Notes under the pieces: model-generated
Database searches by the model: none
Told to the model about the DNA's origin: nothing
What the model saw: only the letters and a program-made list of their open reading frames with translations
Program-made: the position numbers and the translations under genes
In this document: one piece after another, positions 34,614 through 42,532 of the stretch
How positions within the stretch are numbered: position 1 is the stretch's first letter
Layout of the letters: each line of letters starts with the position of its first letter
Origin: Bacteroidetes bacterium UBA1947
GTDB taxonomy: Bacteria; Bacteroidota; Bacteroidia; Chitinophagales; Chitinophagaceae
Length of the DNA stretch: 44,336 nt
Direction: 5' to 3'
NCBI GenBank assembly: GCA_002336915.1
Contig: DDET01000004.1
Coordinates: 1-44,336 of the forward strand

Positions 34614-34701
34614 ATGTTACGCAGTCTATTATGGTCAAACCCTCCACCAGGTATCTGGCATCCAGCCACCAGTATGTAGTATCCGGTACTAAAATACAGG
34701 T

Positions 34702-35280
34702 TTATTTCAGAAATAGCATCTTATAGTCCACTTTCACCTTACCCATGCTTATGTCGTCCAGCTTCTTTTTAATAAGGCGCTTTTTGAGTGGCGGTAAGTA
34801 GTCTATAAAAAGCTTGCCATCTATATGGTCATACTCATGCAGTATCACCCGGGCGGTGATGCCGTAAAACTCTTCTTCGTGTTCTTTAAAGTTTTCGTCC
34901 ATATAGCGCAGGCGCACGCGTGCCGCGCGGCTTATATCTTCGCGCACCTTGGGTATGCTCAGGCAGCCCTCGTTATAGGCCCAGTTGTCACCTGTCTCCT
35001 CTATTTTATGGGCATTGATGAAAACCTGCTTTACAGGTCGCTCATTGGGGTATAATTTCCTGTCCTCGTCGTCAAATCCCTCAGTTATTTGCTCCGTATC
35101 TATTACGAACAGGCGTATGGGTCGGTTCACTTGGGGTGCGGCTACGCCCACGCCATTGCTGTGGTACATGGTCTCCCACATATCGGCTATCAGTTTCTTC
35201 AGTTCAGGGTACTCCGGTGTAATATCCTCGCATACTTTGCGCAATACCGGGTGGCCATATGCTACTATTGGTAATATCAT
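34702..35280 (-). CDS. def: Peptide deformylase
   Basis: A metalloenzyme of 192 residues that removes the N-formyl group from nascent proteins. The three family motifs are visible: GVGVAAPQVN (motif 1, usually GxGLAAPQ), EGCLSIP (motif 2 with the metal-binding Cys) and HEYDHIDG (motif 3, HExxH). The length is normal. A good -7 box lies upstream. Confidence 0.95.
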   Translation of the reverse strand: MILPIVAYGHPVLRKVCEDITPEYPELKKLIADMWETMYHSNGVGVAAPQVNRPIRLFVIDTEQITEGFDDEDRKLYPNERPVKQVFINAHKIEETGDNWAYNEGCLSIPKVREDISRAARVRLRYMDENFKEHEEEFYGITARVILHEYDHIDGKLFIDYLPPLKKRLIKKKLDDISMGKVKVDYKMLFLK

Positions 35281-35300
35281 CCTTTTGCTCTTGGAATTTG

Positions 35301-35308
35301 CAAAGATA
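35301..35308 (-). promoter_or_regulatory. -7 box of def
   Basis: On the minus strand this reads TATCTTTG, an exact TAnnTTTG match, 20 bases before the ATG at 35280. Confidence 0.55.
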
Positions 35309-35358
35309 GGTATTAATGGCGGCTTAGGATAAGCTGTGAACGCTATATGTTGTGTTTT

Positions 35359-35622
35359 TTAATAAAAAGTGTCGCCGTAACGTATAATTGTGATTTTGTT
35401 GCTACGTGGCCTGGCTCCTAATTCTTCTTGAGTGTAGCCGTATACTCGCAGTATTAGTTGCACTGTTCGCCGGATTCTTTCTACTGGGTCCTCATTTATT
35501 ATAGCCTCTATTTCAGCCGTTTCGGCTTCTTCAAAAGAATGATAGATCCGCAAATTGGTTTTACCATAGCCAACTTCCGGTTCATTTAAGTTTTCCTCCT
35601 TTTGTTTATTCTTATCTGTCAT
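35359..35622 (-). CDS. Hypothetical small protein
   Basis: A product of 87 residues, rich in charged residues, with no signal or membrane segment. The central part reads LRIYHSFEEAETAEIEAI followed by DPVERIRRTVQLILRVYG. It resembles short Bacteroidota proteins with a SFEEAxxA segment that occur as partners of nucleotidyltransferase or toxin-like genes, but no such partner is visible here. It lies 29 bases after the stop of the ruvX gene in the same direction and may be co-transcribed with it. Confidence 0.6.
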   Translation of the reverse strand: MTDKNKQKEENLNEPEVGYGKTNLRIYHSFEEAETAEIEAIINEDPVERIRRTVQLILRVYGYTQEELGARPRSNKITIIRYGDTFY

Positions 35623-35651
35623 AAGCCTGCGGCCTCTTACAAATATACCGA

Positions 35652-36065
35652 TTAATGCTTGTTTTCGAGGTATTCCTGCAACATGATGACCGCCGCTACG
35701 GTATCAATTAGGTCCTTACGCTCGCGGGCCTTTTTCTTAAGCCCCATGCCGCTTATAGCCGCCGACGCCATCTTTGAGGTCAGCCTTTCATCGGCCTTTT
35801 CAATAGGCAGGTTAGGGAATACATGCTGGAATTTCGGTATGAACTTGTCAACCAGCGGCGTGGCATCCGTCGGGCTCTCATCCATATTAAGCGGGTAGCC
35901 TATCAGCACCTTCTCCACCGGCTCATTGATCATGTATTTCTTCAGGTAGCCTATCAGTTCGTTTGTGTCCACAGTTTCCAGCCCGGTGGCAATGATCTGC
36001 AAGGGGTCCGTAACCGCTACACCTGTCCGCTTCTTTCCGTAATCTAATGCCAGTATCCTTGCCAT
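35652..36065 (-). CDS. ruvX: Putative pre-16S rRNA nuclease / Holliday junction resolvase-like protein
   Basis: A RuvX/YqgF-family RNase-H-fold nuclease of 137 residues, normal length. Key features are LALDYGKKRTGVAVTDP with D7, VLIGYPLNMDES, ADERLTS and KDLIDTVAAVIMLQEYLE with the final catalytic Asp. Family members process 16S rRNA ends. A -7-like box CACCTTTG lies four bases upstream of the start. Confidence 0.93.
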   Translation of the reverse strand: MARILALDYGKKRTGVAVTDPLQIIATGLETVDTNELIGYLKKYMINEPVEKVLIGYPLNMDESPTDATPLVDKFIPKFQHVFPNLPIEKADERLTSKMASAAISGMGLKKKARERKDLIDTVAAVIMLQEYLENKH

Positions 36066-36069
36066 ATAG

Positions 36070-36077
36070 CAAAGGTG
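36070..36077 (-). promoter_or_regulatory. Putative -7 box very close to the ruvX start
   Basis: On the minus strand this reads CACCTTTG (one mismatch to TAnnTTTG), four bases before the ATG at 36065. The spacing is the same as for the YwbE-family gene. Confidence 0.3.
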
Positions 36078-36118
36078 CGAATAAAAAACTGATTATAGCC
36101 TTTGGTGCCCAAAGCCTC

Positions 36119-36646
36119 CTATTTCTTCTCGTACGATAACTGCACCAGTCCGTTGGGGAAGGTTGCGCTCCGTAAAAACTTCAGGTTCTGCTCAGGCCTG
36201 CCGTTTTTGAACAGGCCTATGCCACTACCCAGCAACACAGGGATAACAGAAATTACAAAGCGATCGATGAGTTTATGCTGCAGCAATTCGTGTACTGTCT
36301 CCGCACCGCCATCTATAAAGATGTCCTTGCCTTCTTTTTTAACCAGTTGTCTTATCAGGGTGTCTATCGGCCCATTGTAAAAACTCACGTTCTCATCGCT
36401 GCCCGTTTTACTGCGCGATAGTACATAGCACTGCTTGTCCTTATGCGGAAAGGGTATGCCAAAGCCTAATACCATATCGTAAGTTCTCCTTCCCATGATC
36501 ACGGTATCTATGTTCTTTATGAAATCATAGTAGCCATAATCCTCGCCCGGGCTTTCCACCAGCTTCAGAAAATCAAGGTTGTCGTTCTCTTTAGCTATAT
36601 ACCCGTCCAGGCTCATAGCTATATAAAGGATCACTTTTCTTTTCAT
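36119..36646 (-). CDS. DHFR/RibD-C family reductase
   Basis: A product of 175 residues with the RibD C-terminal/DHFR fold: YIAMSLDGYIAKENDNLDFL at the N-terminus, VIMGRRTYDMVLGFG, and DIFIDGGAETVHELLQHKLIDRFVISVIPVLLGSGIGLF. This pattern is shared by the YyaP/YwjB-type proteins, which are putative NADPH-dependent reductases of uncertain substrate, sometimes annotated as dihydrofolate reductases. It does not look like the main folate enzyme. Confidence 0.88.
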   Translation of the reverse strand: MKRKVILYIAMSLDGYIAKENDNLDFLKLVESPGEDYGYYDFIKNIDTVIMGRRTYDMVLGFGIPFPHKDKQCYVLSRSKTGSDENVSFYNGPIDTLIRQLVKKEGKDIFIDGGAETVHELLQHKLIDRFVISVIPVLLGSGIGLFKNGRPEQNLKFLRSATFPNGLVQLSYEKK

Positions 36647-36701
36647 GATATATTTATTGGGACACCAATATTATCATATCTCCCTCATACCCTCACCTCC
36701 C

Positions 36702-36730
36702 GCCTCAAAAATGTGGATATCTTCATTTGG
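36702..36730. repeat. Direct repeat, left copy, flanking the propeller-like gene
   Basis: This 29-base copy begins GCCTCAAAAA and ends GATATCTTCATTTGG. It matches positions 37952-37981 except for one extra A there. The two copies bracket the 36741-37865 gene in the same orientation. Confidence 0.85.
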
Positions 36731-36740
36731 GCCGAACGCT

Positions 36741-37865
36741 TTACTTAAGCATAGTGAGTTTCCCCTTATCATATATTCCAAACCCATCATTTTCGGTAAG
36801 GAACACAAGTTTGTCATCATCTGTAAACTCCATTTGTTTTATTGGCTTACCCAATCCTATAATAAGCGCTTCTCTTGTCCGTTTATCTGGGGCATCATCC
36901 TGCACGACAATCTTCTCCGTTATAATGTCTTTTATAGGCAACCTCGCTCTGAAAAGACCTTTATTCGTTGAAAAGTAAATGCTATTGTTCTCTTTATTAT
37001 ATGCCCCCGCTTTTACAGCAAAGTAGTCACTACTGCTGTATATGTCCCTCGCTGAATCATTTACTATATAGTCTTCACTATAGTATATCCTGGTCGCATT
37101 TCTTAAGCTGTCGATTTTTATTATTTCACCCCCTCGTATGCCGGATGTAATGTAAATATTCCCGTAAGTATCTTCAAATATAGATGTAGGATTCAGATCA
37201 TTTAAATTGATACTGTCGAATTTATTGTTGTAGACATGGCGCCTATTTACGTCAAATATTTGTACCTCACCTCCCCATTCTCCATCATTTCGGTATAACC
37301 ACCATCTGTTTTTGCTATCTAGAAAGGTATGTTCAGGCAGTCGTAGGTATTTTTTTGTTGTGTACTTTAATAGCTTCAGTATTCTTTTTCGTACAATGAT
37401 TCCACCTGAATGATTCTCAAACTTATGCCAATGTTTTTTGCTTACGGGATCATAAACAGCATCCGGAATGACAAGAATTATTTCATTGCGTGCATTGAAA
37501 CAAATAGCAGCAATTGTATACTTGCATTTCATAAATAATGAGGCAGTATTGGTGGAAGCTTCTATTTCATAAATTTTTCCCTTTAAGGTTCCGCCATATA
37601 CTTGGCCTTTTCTGTCTCTACCAAGCGCAGTAAAACCATCGGCAGTATCGCCTGTTTTTAAGATACTATTATCAAATGTATTCAGATCCCAGGTAACTAT
37701 ATTGCCGCTTCGTGTATTTGCGTATATTTTGTTATTGCTGATGATAAACGATTTGTATCCTCCTTCTGTTCTGGTAATATAGTTAACCCCACCGTTATCC
37801 GACAATTGCGCGACACAGCTTTGACTTAATAAGATTAGAAGGAATAATGAATAAAATAATTTCAC
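36741..37865 (-). CDS. Secreted propeller-like protein, A/T-rich
   Basis: A product of 374 residues with a signal peptide (MKLFYSLFLLILLSQSCVAQ). The mature part has repeated blades typical of propeller-like sensor domains: YKSFIISNNKIYANTRSGNIVTWDLNT, FTALGRDRKGQVYGGTLKGKIYEI, TSIFEDTYGNIYITS and NNSIYFSTNKGLFRARL. This resembles the periplasmic domain of hybrid two-component sensors but is a stand-alone secreted protein. The sequence is clearly more A/T-rich than flanking genes, and 29/30-bp direct repeats lie 10 bases from its 3' end and 86 bases from its 5' end, suggesting acquisition as a unit. The function is unknown. Confidence 0.7.
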   Translation of the reverse strand: MKLFYSLFLLILLSQSCVAQLSDNGGVNYITRTEGGYKSFIISNNKIYANTRSGNIVTWDLNTFDNSILKTGDTADGFTALGRDRKGQVYGGTLKGKIYEIEASTNTASLFMKCKYTIAAICFNARNEIILVIPDAVYDPVSKKHWHKFENHSGGIIVRKRILKLLKYTTKKYLRLPEHTFLDSKNRWWLYRNDGEWGGEVQIFDVNRRHVYNNKFDSINLNDLNPTSIFEDTYGNIYITSGIRGGEIIKIDSLRNATRIYYSEDYIVNDSARDIYSSSDYFAVKAGAYNKENNSIYFSTNKGLFRARLPIKDIITEKIVVQDDAPDKRTREALIIGLGKPIKQMEFTDDDKLVFLTENDGFGIYDKGKLTMLK

Positions 37866-37951
37866 AATTAACGTAAGGTTATATACTACTAAACTAATTG
37901 ATTAGAACGAATGGTGTTGTCATTTTTCTGACACAGATTCATTACTCCCAG

Positions 37952-37981
37952 GCCTCAAAAAATGTGGATATCTTCATTTGG
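37952..37981. repeat. Direct repeat, right copy, flanking the propeller-like gene
   Basis: This 30-base copy has six A residues after GCCTC where the left copy at 36702 has five. All other bases are identical. It lies 1,250 bases from the left copy. Confidence 0.85.
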
Positions 37982-38028
37982 AACCCCCTGCTCGCGTTTC
38001 GTATCTTGCGTAAAGGGGGCATTTTCGC

Positions 38029-38100
38029 GTCATTGCGAGCCGCGTTCAGCCTTGTGAGCTTCTGCGGCGAAGCAATCTTCCCTCGAGGATGTTGGTGACG
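38029..38100. repeat. Dispersed palindromic-type element (GTCATTGCGAG ... GCGAAGCAATC)
   Basis: The segment starts with GTCATTGCGAGCCGCG and continues to TGCGGCGAAGCAATCTTC, then ends GTTGGTGACG. The ends are roughly inverted copies of each other (ATTGC/GCAAT, GCCGC/GCGGC). Elements of this form occur between genes in many unrelated bacteria. Confidence 0.55.
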
Positions 38101-38133
38101 CCCAATCGAAGTTCTTTATTTATTGTAAACCCC

Positions 38134-38242
38134 ATAGTCAATCTATAGTCAAGGGATAGTCAAAGACAGCCAAACAGGGTAACCCACTAAATCCGTCAAA
38201 TCATGGTTCAGGCATAGTCAATCCATAGTCAATCCATAGTCA
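38134..38242. repeat. Two triplets of ATAGTCA units with 11-bp phasing
   Basis: ATAGTCA occurs at 38134, 38145 and 38156, and again at 38214, 38225 and 38236. Within each triplet the period is exactly 11 bp, and the second triplet starts 80 bp after the first. Confidence 0.8.
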
Positions 38243-38456
38243 TTGCTGGTAACTACAATCCTGAAAATCTTCCTAATCCCTAAATCCCGGTTCAGGCAAA
38301 CAGGAAATAACGGGAAATAACTCCAAAATATCATATGTCAATACCAGAAAGCCTTTCCAACGAAACAGCTATACAAAACAGGAAATAATTCAGCCACCGG
38401 AAATCGGAAATCCCCCTCTTCTTTGGAGGGGCCGGGAGAGGTCTCCACACAAAACA

Positions 38457-38490
38457 TTTGCTAAACCCCTCGTTTGGTTTTAGTTTAGCA
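38457..38490 (+). promoter_or_regulatory. Promoter and candidate operator of the biotin operon
   Basis: TTTG (38457-38460), 20 bases, then TAGTTTAG (38481-38488) gives a Bacteroidota -33/-7 pair with one mismatch in the -7 box. A perfect inverted repeat, TGCTAAAC (38459-38466) and GTTTAGCA (38483-38490) separated by 16 bases, covers both boxes, as expected for a repressor site. The geometry resembles bipartite BirA-type operators (arms of about 9 bp separated by 14-16), but the arm sequence differs. The regulator is not identified. Confidence 0.55.
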
Positions 38491-38508
38491 GCACGAAAGA
38501 AAGAAAAT

Positions 38509-39486
38509 ATGTCAATAGTTCGTCATAACTGGACCCCTGAAGAAATAAGCCATATATATAACAGGCCACTGCTACAACTGGTAATGGAAGCTGGTGGCGT
38601 ACATGCCGCCAATCATAAAGCCGGCGAGGTACAGATCAGCAGCCTGCTCTCTATAAAGACAGGTGGCTGCAGCGAGGATTGCTCCTATTGTCCACAAGCC
38701 GCCCGCTTCCATACCGACATAAAGGTGCAGGCGCTTATGAAGACCGATGAGGTGGTAGAGGCGGCACAAAATGCCAAGGCCGGCGGTGCATCACGCTTTT
38801 GTATGGGTGCTGCATGGCGCGAGGTGCGCGACAACCGCGATTTCGATAGGGTGCTGGATATGGTGAAGGCTGTGACTGCTATGGATATGGAAGTATGCTG
38901 CACACTGGGTATGCTTAGCGAAACGCAGGCAAAGAAGCTGGCAGATGCCGGGCTCTATGCCTACAACCATAATATAGATACATCAGCAGAACATTACGAA
39001 CAGATCATAACGACCCGTAAATACGAAGACAGGCTGGATACCCTTGAGCATGTGCGCAATGCGGGCATCTCCGTATGCAGCGGCGGCATCATAGGCCTTG
39101 GCGAAACAGACCAGGACCGCATAGGCATGCTGCTTACACTCAGCAACCTGCCCAAGCACCCTGAATCAGTGCCGATAAATGTACTGGTGCCGGTAAAAGG
39201 TACGCCGCTTGCGGATAACAAGCGGGTACCATTTGATGAACTGGTACGTATGATAGCTACTGCACGCATCGTAATGCCAAGGTCGGCAGTGCGCTTATCT
39301 GCGGGCAGGCTGGAGCTTTCTATGGCCGAGCAGGCGCTTTGTTTCCTTGCCGGTGCTAATTCCATCTTCGCGGGCGACAAGCTGCTTACAACACCTAACC
39401 CGGAGTTCAATGAAGACATGGAAATGTTCCGCGTGCTGGGCCTTACACCCAAGGCTGCATTTGCAGACAAGGTAATGATGCAATAA
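38509..39486 (+). CDS. bioB: Biotin synthase
   Basis: A radical-SAM enzyme that inserts sulfur into dethiobiotin. The product has 325 residues. The [4Fe-4S] cluster motif is visible as GGCSEDCSYC with C54, C58 and C61, followed by YCPQAARFHT. Further family motifs are RFCMGAAWRE, EVCCTLGML, YNHNIDTS, CSGGIIGLGE, PINVLVPVKGTPL and the late GANSIFAGDKLLTTPNPEFNEDMEM. The ATG at 38509 (MSIVRHNWT) is preferred to an upstream in-frame TTG, which lies inside the promoter. First gene of the bio operon. Confidence 0.97.
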   Translation: MSIVRHNWTPEEISHIYNRPLLQLVMEAGGVHAANHKAGEVQISSLLSIKTGGCSEDCSYCPQAARFHTDIKVQALMKTDEVVEAAQNAKAGGASRFCMGAAWREVRDNRDFDRVLDMVKAVTAMDMEVCCTLGMLSETQAKKLADAGLYAYNHNIDTSAEHYEQIITTRKYEDRLDTLEHVRNAGISVCSGGIIGLGETDQDRIGMLLTLSNLPKHPESVPINVLVPVKGTPLADNKRVPFDELVRMIATARIVMPRSAVRLSAGRLELSMAEQALCFLAGANSIFAGDKLLTTPNPEFNEDMEMFRVLGLTPKAAFADKVMMQ

Positions 39487-39497
39487 ACCATAAAGCC

Positions 39498-40622
39498 ATG
39501 ACTCCTCTAGAGCAATATTTACAACAAAAGCTCGACGCAAGGGAGCAGGCAGGTAACCTCAGGCAACTGCGTACCCAAAGGGCCGCAACGGATTTTTTTT
39601 CCAACGACTATCTCGGCATTGCCACCAACAATTTGCTGGTGCCATTCATGCAGGGCAGTGATACAGGTACAGGTTCCACCGGCTCAAGGCTACTATCCGG
39701 GAACTCTAAGGAAACTGAAGCGCTCGAAGAAGCGATAGCCAACTTTCACAATGCTGAGGCAGCGCTCATATTCAACTCGGGCTATGATGTCAATATGGGC
39801 TTGATAACCGCGCTCACCAACAGGCACACTACAATCATATACGATGAGCTCTGTCATGCAAGCCTGATAGATGGCATTATGCTCAGCCGCGCAGGCAGCC
39901 ACAAGTTCGCCCACAACAATGTAGCCGACCTGCGGAAAAAACTGGAGCATAGTAAGAACAAGGGGCCTCAATTGATAGTTACCGAGTCTGTATTCTCCAT
40001 GGATGGTGATACAGCACCACTTAAAGAAATAGCAGAGCTGGCCGAAAAATATAGTGCAGCACTGATAGTGGACGAAGCACATGCTACAGGGGTGTTTGGT
40101 AATAAAGGTGAAGGGCTGGTGTGTAGTATGGACCTTGAAACAAAGATCTTTGCCCGTGTGCACACTTTTGGTAAGGCGCTGGGTTGCCATGGTGCAGTAG
40201 TTGTGGGCTCTAAACAATTACGGAGTTTCTTGATCAACTTTGCAAGGCCATTCATATTTACCACAGCCCTGCCGCCGCACACTATTAGCAGCATTAGCGC
40301 AGCATATAAGTATTTATCGCAACCAGGATTTTCAAATAAAGGCTTGTACGAGCTTGTAGCATATTTTCAGCAGCAGGTGAAGGAGAGTGGGATGAAAGGC
40401 TGGAAAGAGAGTTGCAGTACCATACAGGCTTTGGTAGTTGGCGACAATGAAAAAACTAAAGCTGCTGCAACGGCATTGCAAAATGCAGGCCTGCAGATAA
40501 ATCCCATACTGCACCCAACCGTGCCTATGGGCGAGGAGCGTTTAAGAATATGCCTGCATGCGTTTAATACAAAAGAAGAAATAGACAAAATATTCGCAAC
40601 ACTAGAAGAATTGAATGTATAA
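39498..40622 (+). CDS. bioF: 8-amino-7-oxononanoate synthase
   Basis: A PLP-dependent enzyme that condenses pimeloyl-ACP (or CoA) with alanine to give 8-amino-7-oxononanoate. The product has 374 residues with NDYLGIA near the N-terminus, GSTGSRLLSGNS, the DEAHATGVFG segment and the PLP-binding lysine K226 in HTFGKALGCHG. It begins 11 bases after bioB and overlaps bioD by eight bases. Confidence 0.95.
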   Translation: MTPLEQYLQQKLDAREQAGNLRQLRTQRAATDFFSNDYLGIATNNLLVPFMQGSDTGTGSTGSRLLSGNSKETEALEEAIANFHNAEAALIFNSGYDVNMGLITALTNRHTTIIYDELCHASLIDGIMLSRAGSHKFAHNNVADLRKKLEHSKNKGPQLIVTESVFSMDGDTAPLKEIAELAEKYSAALIVDEAHATGVFGNKGEGLVCSMDLETKIFARVHTFGKALGCHGAVVVGSKQLRSFLINFARPFIFTTALPPHTISSISAAYKYLSQPGFSNKGLYELVAYFQQQVKESGMKGWKESCSTIQALVVGDNEKTKAAATALQNAGLQINPILHPTVPMGEERLRICLHAFNTKEEIDKIFATLEELNV

Positions 40623-41262
40623 GCAGATCGCAATAGCAGGCATACATACAGGCATCGGTAAGACCATCGCATCTGCGGTGCTTGCAGAGGCCCTTGCCGC
40701 CGACTATTGGAAACCTATTCAAGCAGGTGAACTGGACAACAGCGACACGAAAATTGTAAGCTCACTAATAAGTAATGGCACTGAAAGGGTTCACCCCGAA
40801 GCATTCAGGCTCACACAGCCTATGTCACCACATGCAGCGGCCGAGGCTGATGGGGTAGTGATAGACTATAAGACCCTTCAGTTCCCTGATACAGACAAGA
40901 CCTTGCTTATTGAGACAGCAGGCGGACTCCTTTCTCCATTGTATGGCAATATGACAATGGCGGATTTTATTTCGTTTAATAAGTTGCCCGCAATTTTGGT
41001 AAGCAGCAACTACCTTGGCAGCATCAACCATACGCTGCTTACCATTGAAGTGATGAAGCGAAGGGACATTCAGATCGTAGCATTGATAATGTGCGGAAAT
41101 ACTAATAAGGCCTCTGAAGACTATATTGAAAATTATAGCGGTATTCCAATCGCAGCAAGTATCCCCTTTTTTGAACAACTCACCGGTGACGCTATCAGGG
41201 ATTGCGCAATAAATATAAAAGAAGGACTACTTCAACACCTGCAATATGAGCAAGCTAAGTGA
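40615..41262 (+). CDS. bioD: Dethiobiotin synthetase
   Basis: An ATP-dependent carboxylase that closes the ureido ring from 7,8-diaminononanoate and CO2. The product has 215 residues. The N-terminal P-loop reads GIHTGIGKT (GTDTxxGKT in many homologues), followed by YWKPIQAGELDNSDT and LIETAGGLLSPLYGNMTMADF. It overlaps bioF by eight bases and bioA by 17. Confidence 0.92.
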   Translation: MYKQIAIAGIHTGIGKTIASAVLAEALAADYWKPIQAGELDNSDTKIVSSLISNGTERVHPEAFRLTQPMSPHAAAEADGVVIDYKTLQFPDTDKTLLIETAGGLLSPLYGNMTMADFISFNKLPAILVSSNYLGSINHTLLTIEVMKRRDIQIVALIMCGNTNKASEDYIENYSGIPIAASIPFFEQLTGDAIRDCAINIKEGLLQHLQYEQAK

Positions 41263-42520
41263 ACGGGACAAAGAAGTGATATGGCACCCATATACGCCTA
41301 TGAAGTTGCGGCCGGATGCAATAGGCATCGTAAAGGGCGATGGCGTATATCTTGAAGACGAACAGGGCAACAGGTACATAGATGCCATATCGTCCTGGTG
41401 GGTGAACCTGCACGGGCATTCACACCCGTACATAGCGCAAAGGATCAGCGAGCAGTTGCTTACGCTGGAGCATTGCATATTCGCAGGCTTTACGCACGAG
41501 CCTGCGGTGAGCCTGGCGGAGCGGTTACTGCCGATACTGCCGGGTGAGATGAAGAAAATATTTTACTCCGATAATGGATCGACAGCGGTAGAAGTAGCTA
41601 TGAAAATGGCCCTGCAGTATTGGGGTAATAAAGGCGAAAATAAAAAGAAGCTCATAGCCCTTGAAGGCGCTTACCATGGCGATACATTTGGCGCTATGTC
41701 GGTAAGTGAGCGCAGTATCTTTACCGAGCCATTTAACGAAAAGCTTTTTGATGTTGCATTCATCCCCTATCCACACGCGGGTAGCGAAGCAGAGAGTATG
41801 GCAGCACTGGAAGCATTATTGCAGGCTGAGGATACAGCGGCATTTATTGTTGAGCCGCTTGTGCAGGGCACCGCAGGTATGCGCATGTATGATGCTGAAA
41901 TACTGGGAAAATATTTCGACCTCTGCAAAAAATATAACGCCCTTATAATTGCCGATGAGGTAATGACCGGCTTTGGACGTACAGGTACTCTATTTGCCTG
42001 CGACACAGTTAGCACTGCGCCGGATATTATCTGCCTATCCAAGGGACTGACCGGTGGTACAATGCCCATGGGCATCACGGCCACAACCGGGCAAGTCTTT
42101 GATGCATTTTATGATGACGACATCCTGAAGACCCTGTATCACGGGCACTCCTATACGGCCAATCCCATAGCCTGCACTGCTGCCCTCGCCAGCCTTGACC
42201 TGCTGCTGGATGATGCTTGTACTGTAGCCCGTAATCGTATCGGGAGCATGCACAGAAAGTTTGCCGAAGCTATAAAGGGCAATGAAAAGATACTGGATGT
42301 GCGTTGCAAAGGAACCATACTGGCAATAGAGCTAAACACAGGTACACCCACTTCGTATAACAATTCACAAAGAGACTTTATTTATAAATTTTTTATTAAT
42401 AAAAATATGCTCATAAGGCCACTCGGCAACATAATATATTTAATACCGCCTTATTGCATTACGAATGAAGAGCTGGCGTATCTTTACAGTACCATTAAGG
42501 AATTGATGGAGCGCATATAA
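41246..42520 (+). CDS. bioA: Adenosylmethionine-8-amino-7-oxononanoate aminotransferase
   Basis: A PLP-dependent transaminase that uses S-adenosylmethionine as amino donor to make 7,8-diaminononanoate. The product has 424 residues. Motifs are IWHPYTPMKL at the N-terminus, ISSWWVNLHGHSHPYI, FYSDNGSTAVEVAMKMALQYW, EGAYHGDTFGAMSVSE, IADEVMTGFGRTGTLFACD and the PLP lysine K266 in CLSKGLTGG. The W/Y/D residues that typify BioA rather than other class III aminotransferases are present. The 17-base overlap with bioD indicates coupling. Confidence 0.95.
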   Translation: MSKLSERDKEVIWHPYTPMKLRPDAIGIVKGDGVYLEDEQGNRYIDAISSWWVNLHGHSHPYIAQRISEQLLTLEHCIFAGFTHEPAVSLAERLLPILPGEMKKIFYSDNGSTAVEVAMKMALQYWGNKGENKKKLIALEGAYHGDTFGAMSVSERSIFTEPFNEKLFDVAFIPYPHAGSEAESMAALEALLQAEDTAAFIVEPLVQGTAGMRMYDAEILGKYFDLCKKYNALIIADEVMTGFGRTGTLFACDTVSTAPDIICLSKGLTGGTMPMGITATTGQVFDAFYDDDILKTLYHGHSYTANPIACTAALASLDLLLDDACTVARNRIGSMHRKFAEAIKGNEKILDVRCKGTILAIELNTGTPTSYNNSQRDFIYKFFINKNMLIRPLGNIIYLIPPYCITNEELAYLYSTIKELMERI

Positions 42521-42532
42521 AGGACCGATCCC

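Larger units (their letters stand above)
37866..38456. other. Gene-free, repeat-rich intergenic region upstream of the biotin operon
   Basis: No convincing gene is seen here. From left to right it holds the right copy of the flanking direct repeat (37952-37981); a CCCCCT/AGGGGG hairpin (37984-38019); a dispersed-repeat-like stretch (38029-38100); two triplets of ATAGTCA (38134-38242); two copies of a segment ending GGTTCAGGCA (about 38184-38214 and 38272-38298); three GGAAATAA units (38303, 38313, 38381); and a CCCCCTC/GGAGGGG hairpin (38412-38431). Confidence 0.75.

Noticed and set aside
38134..38242. Possible CRISPR-like array
   Set aside because: The units are only seven bases, the intervening bases are four long, and no cas genes are present.
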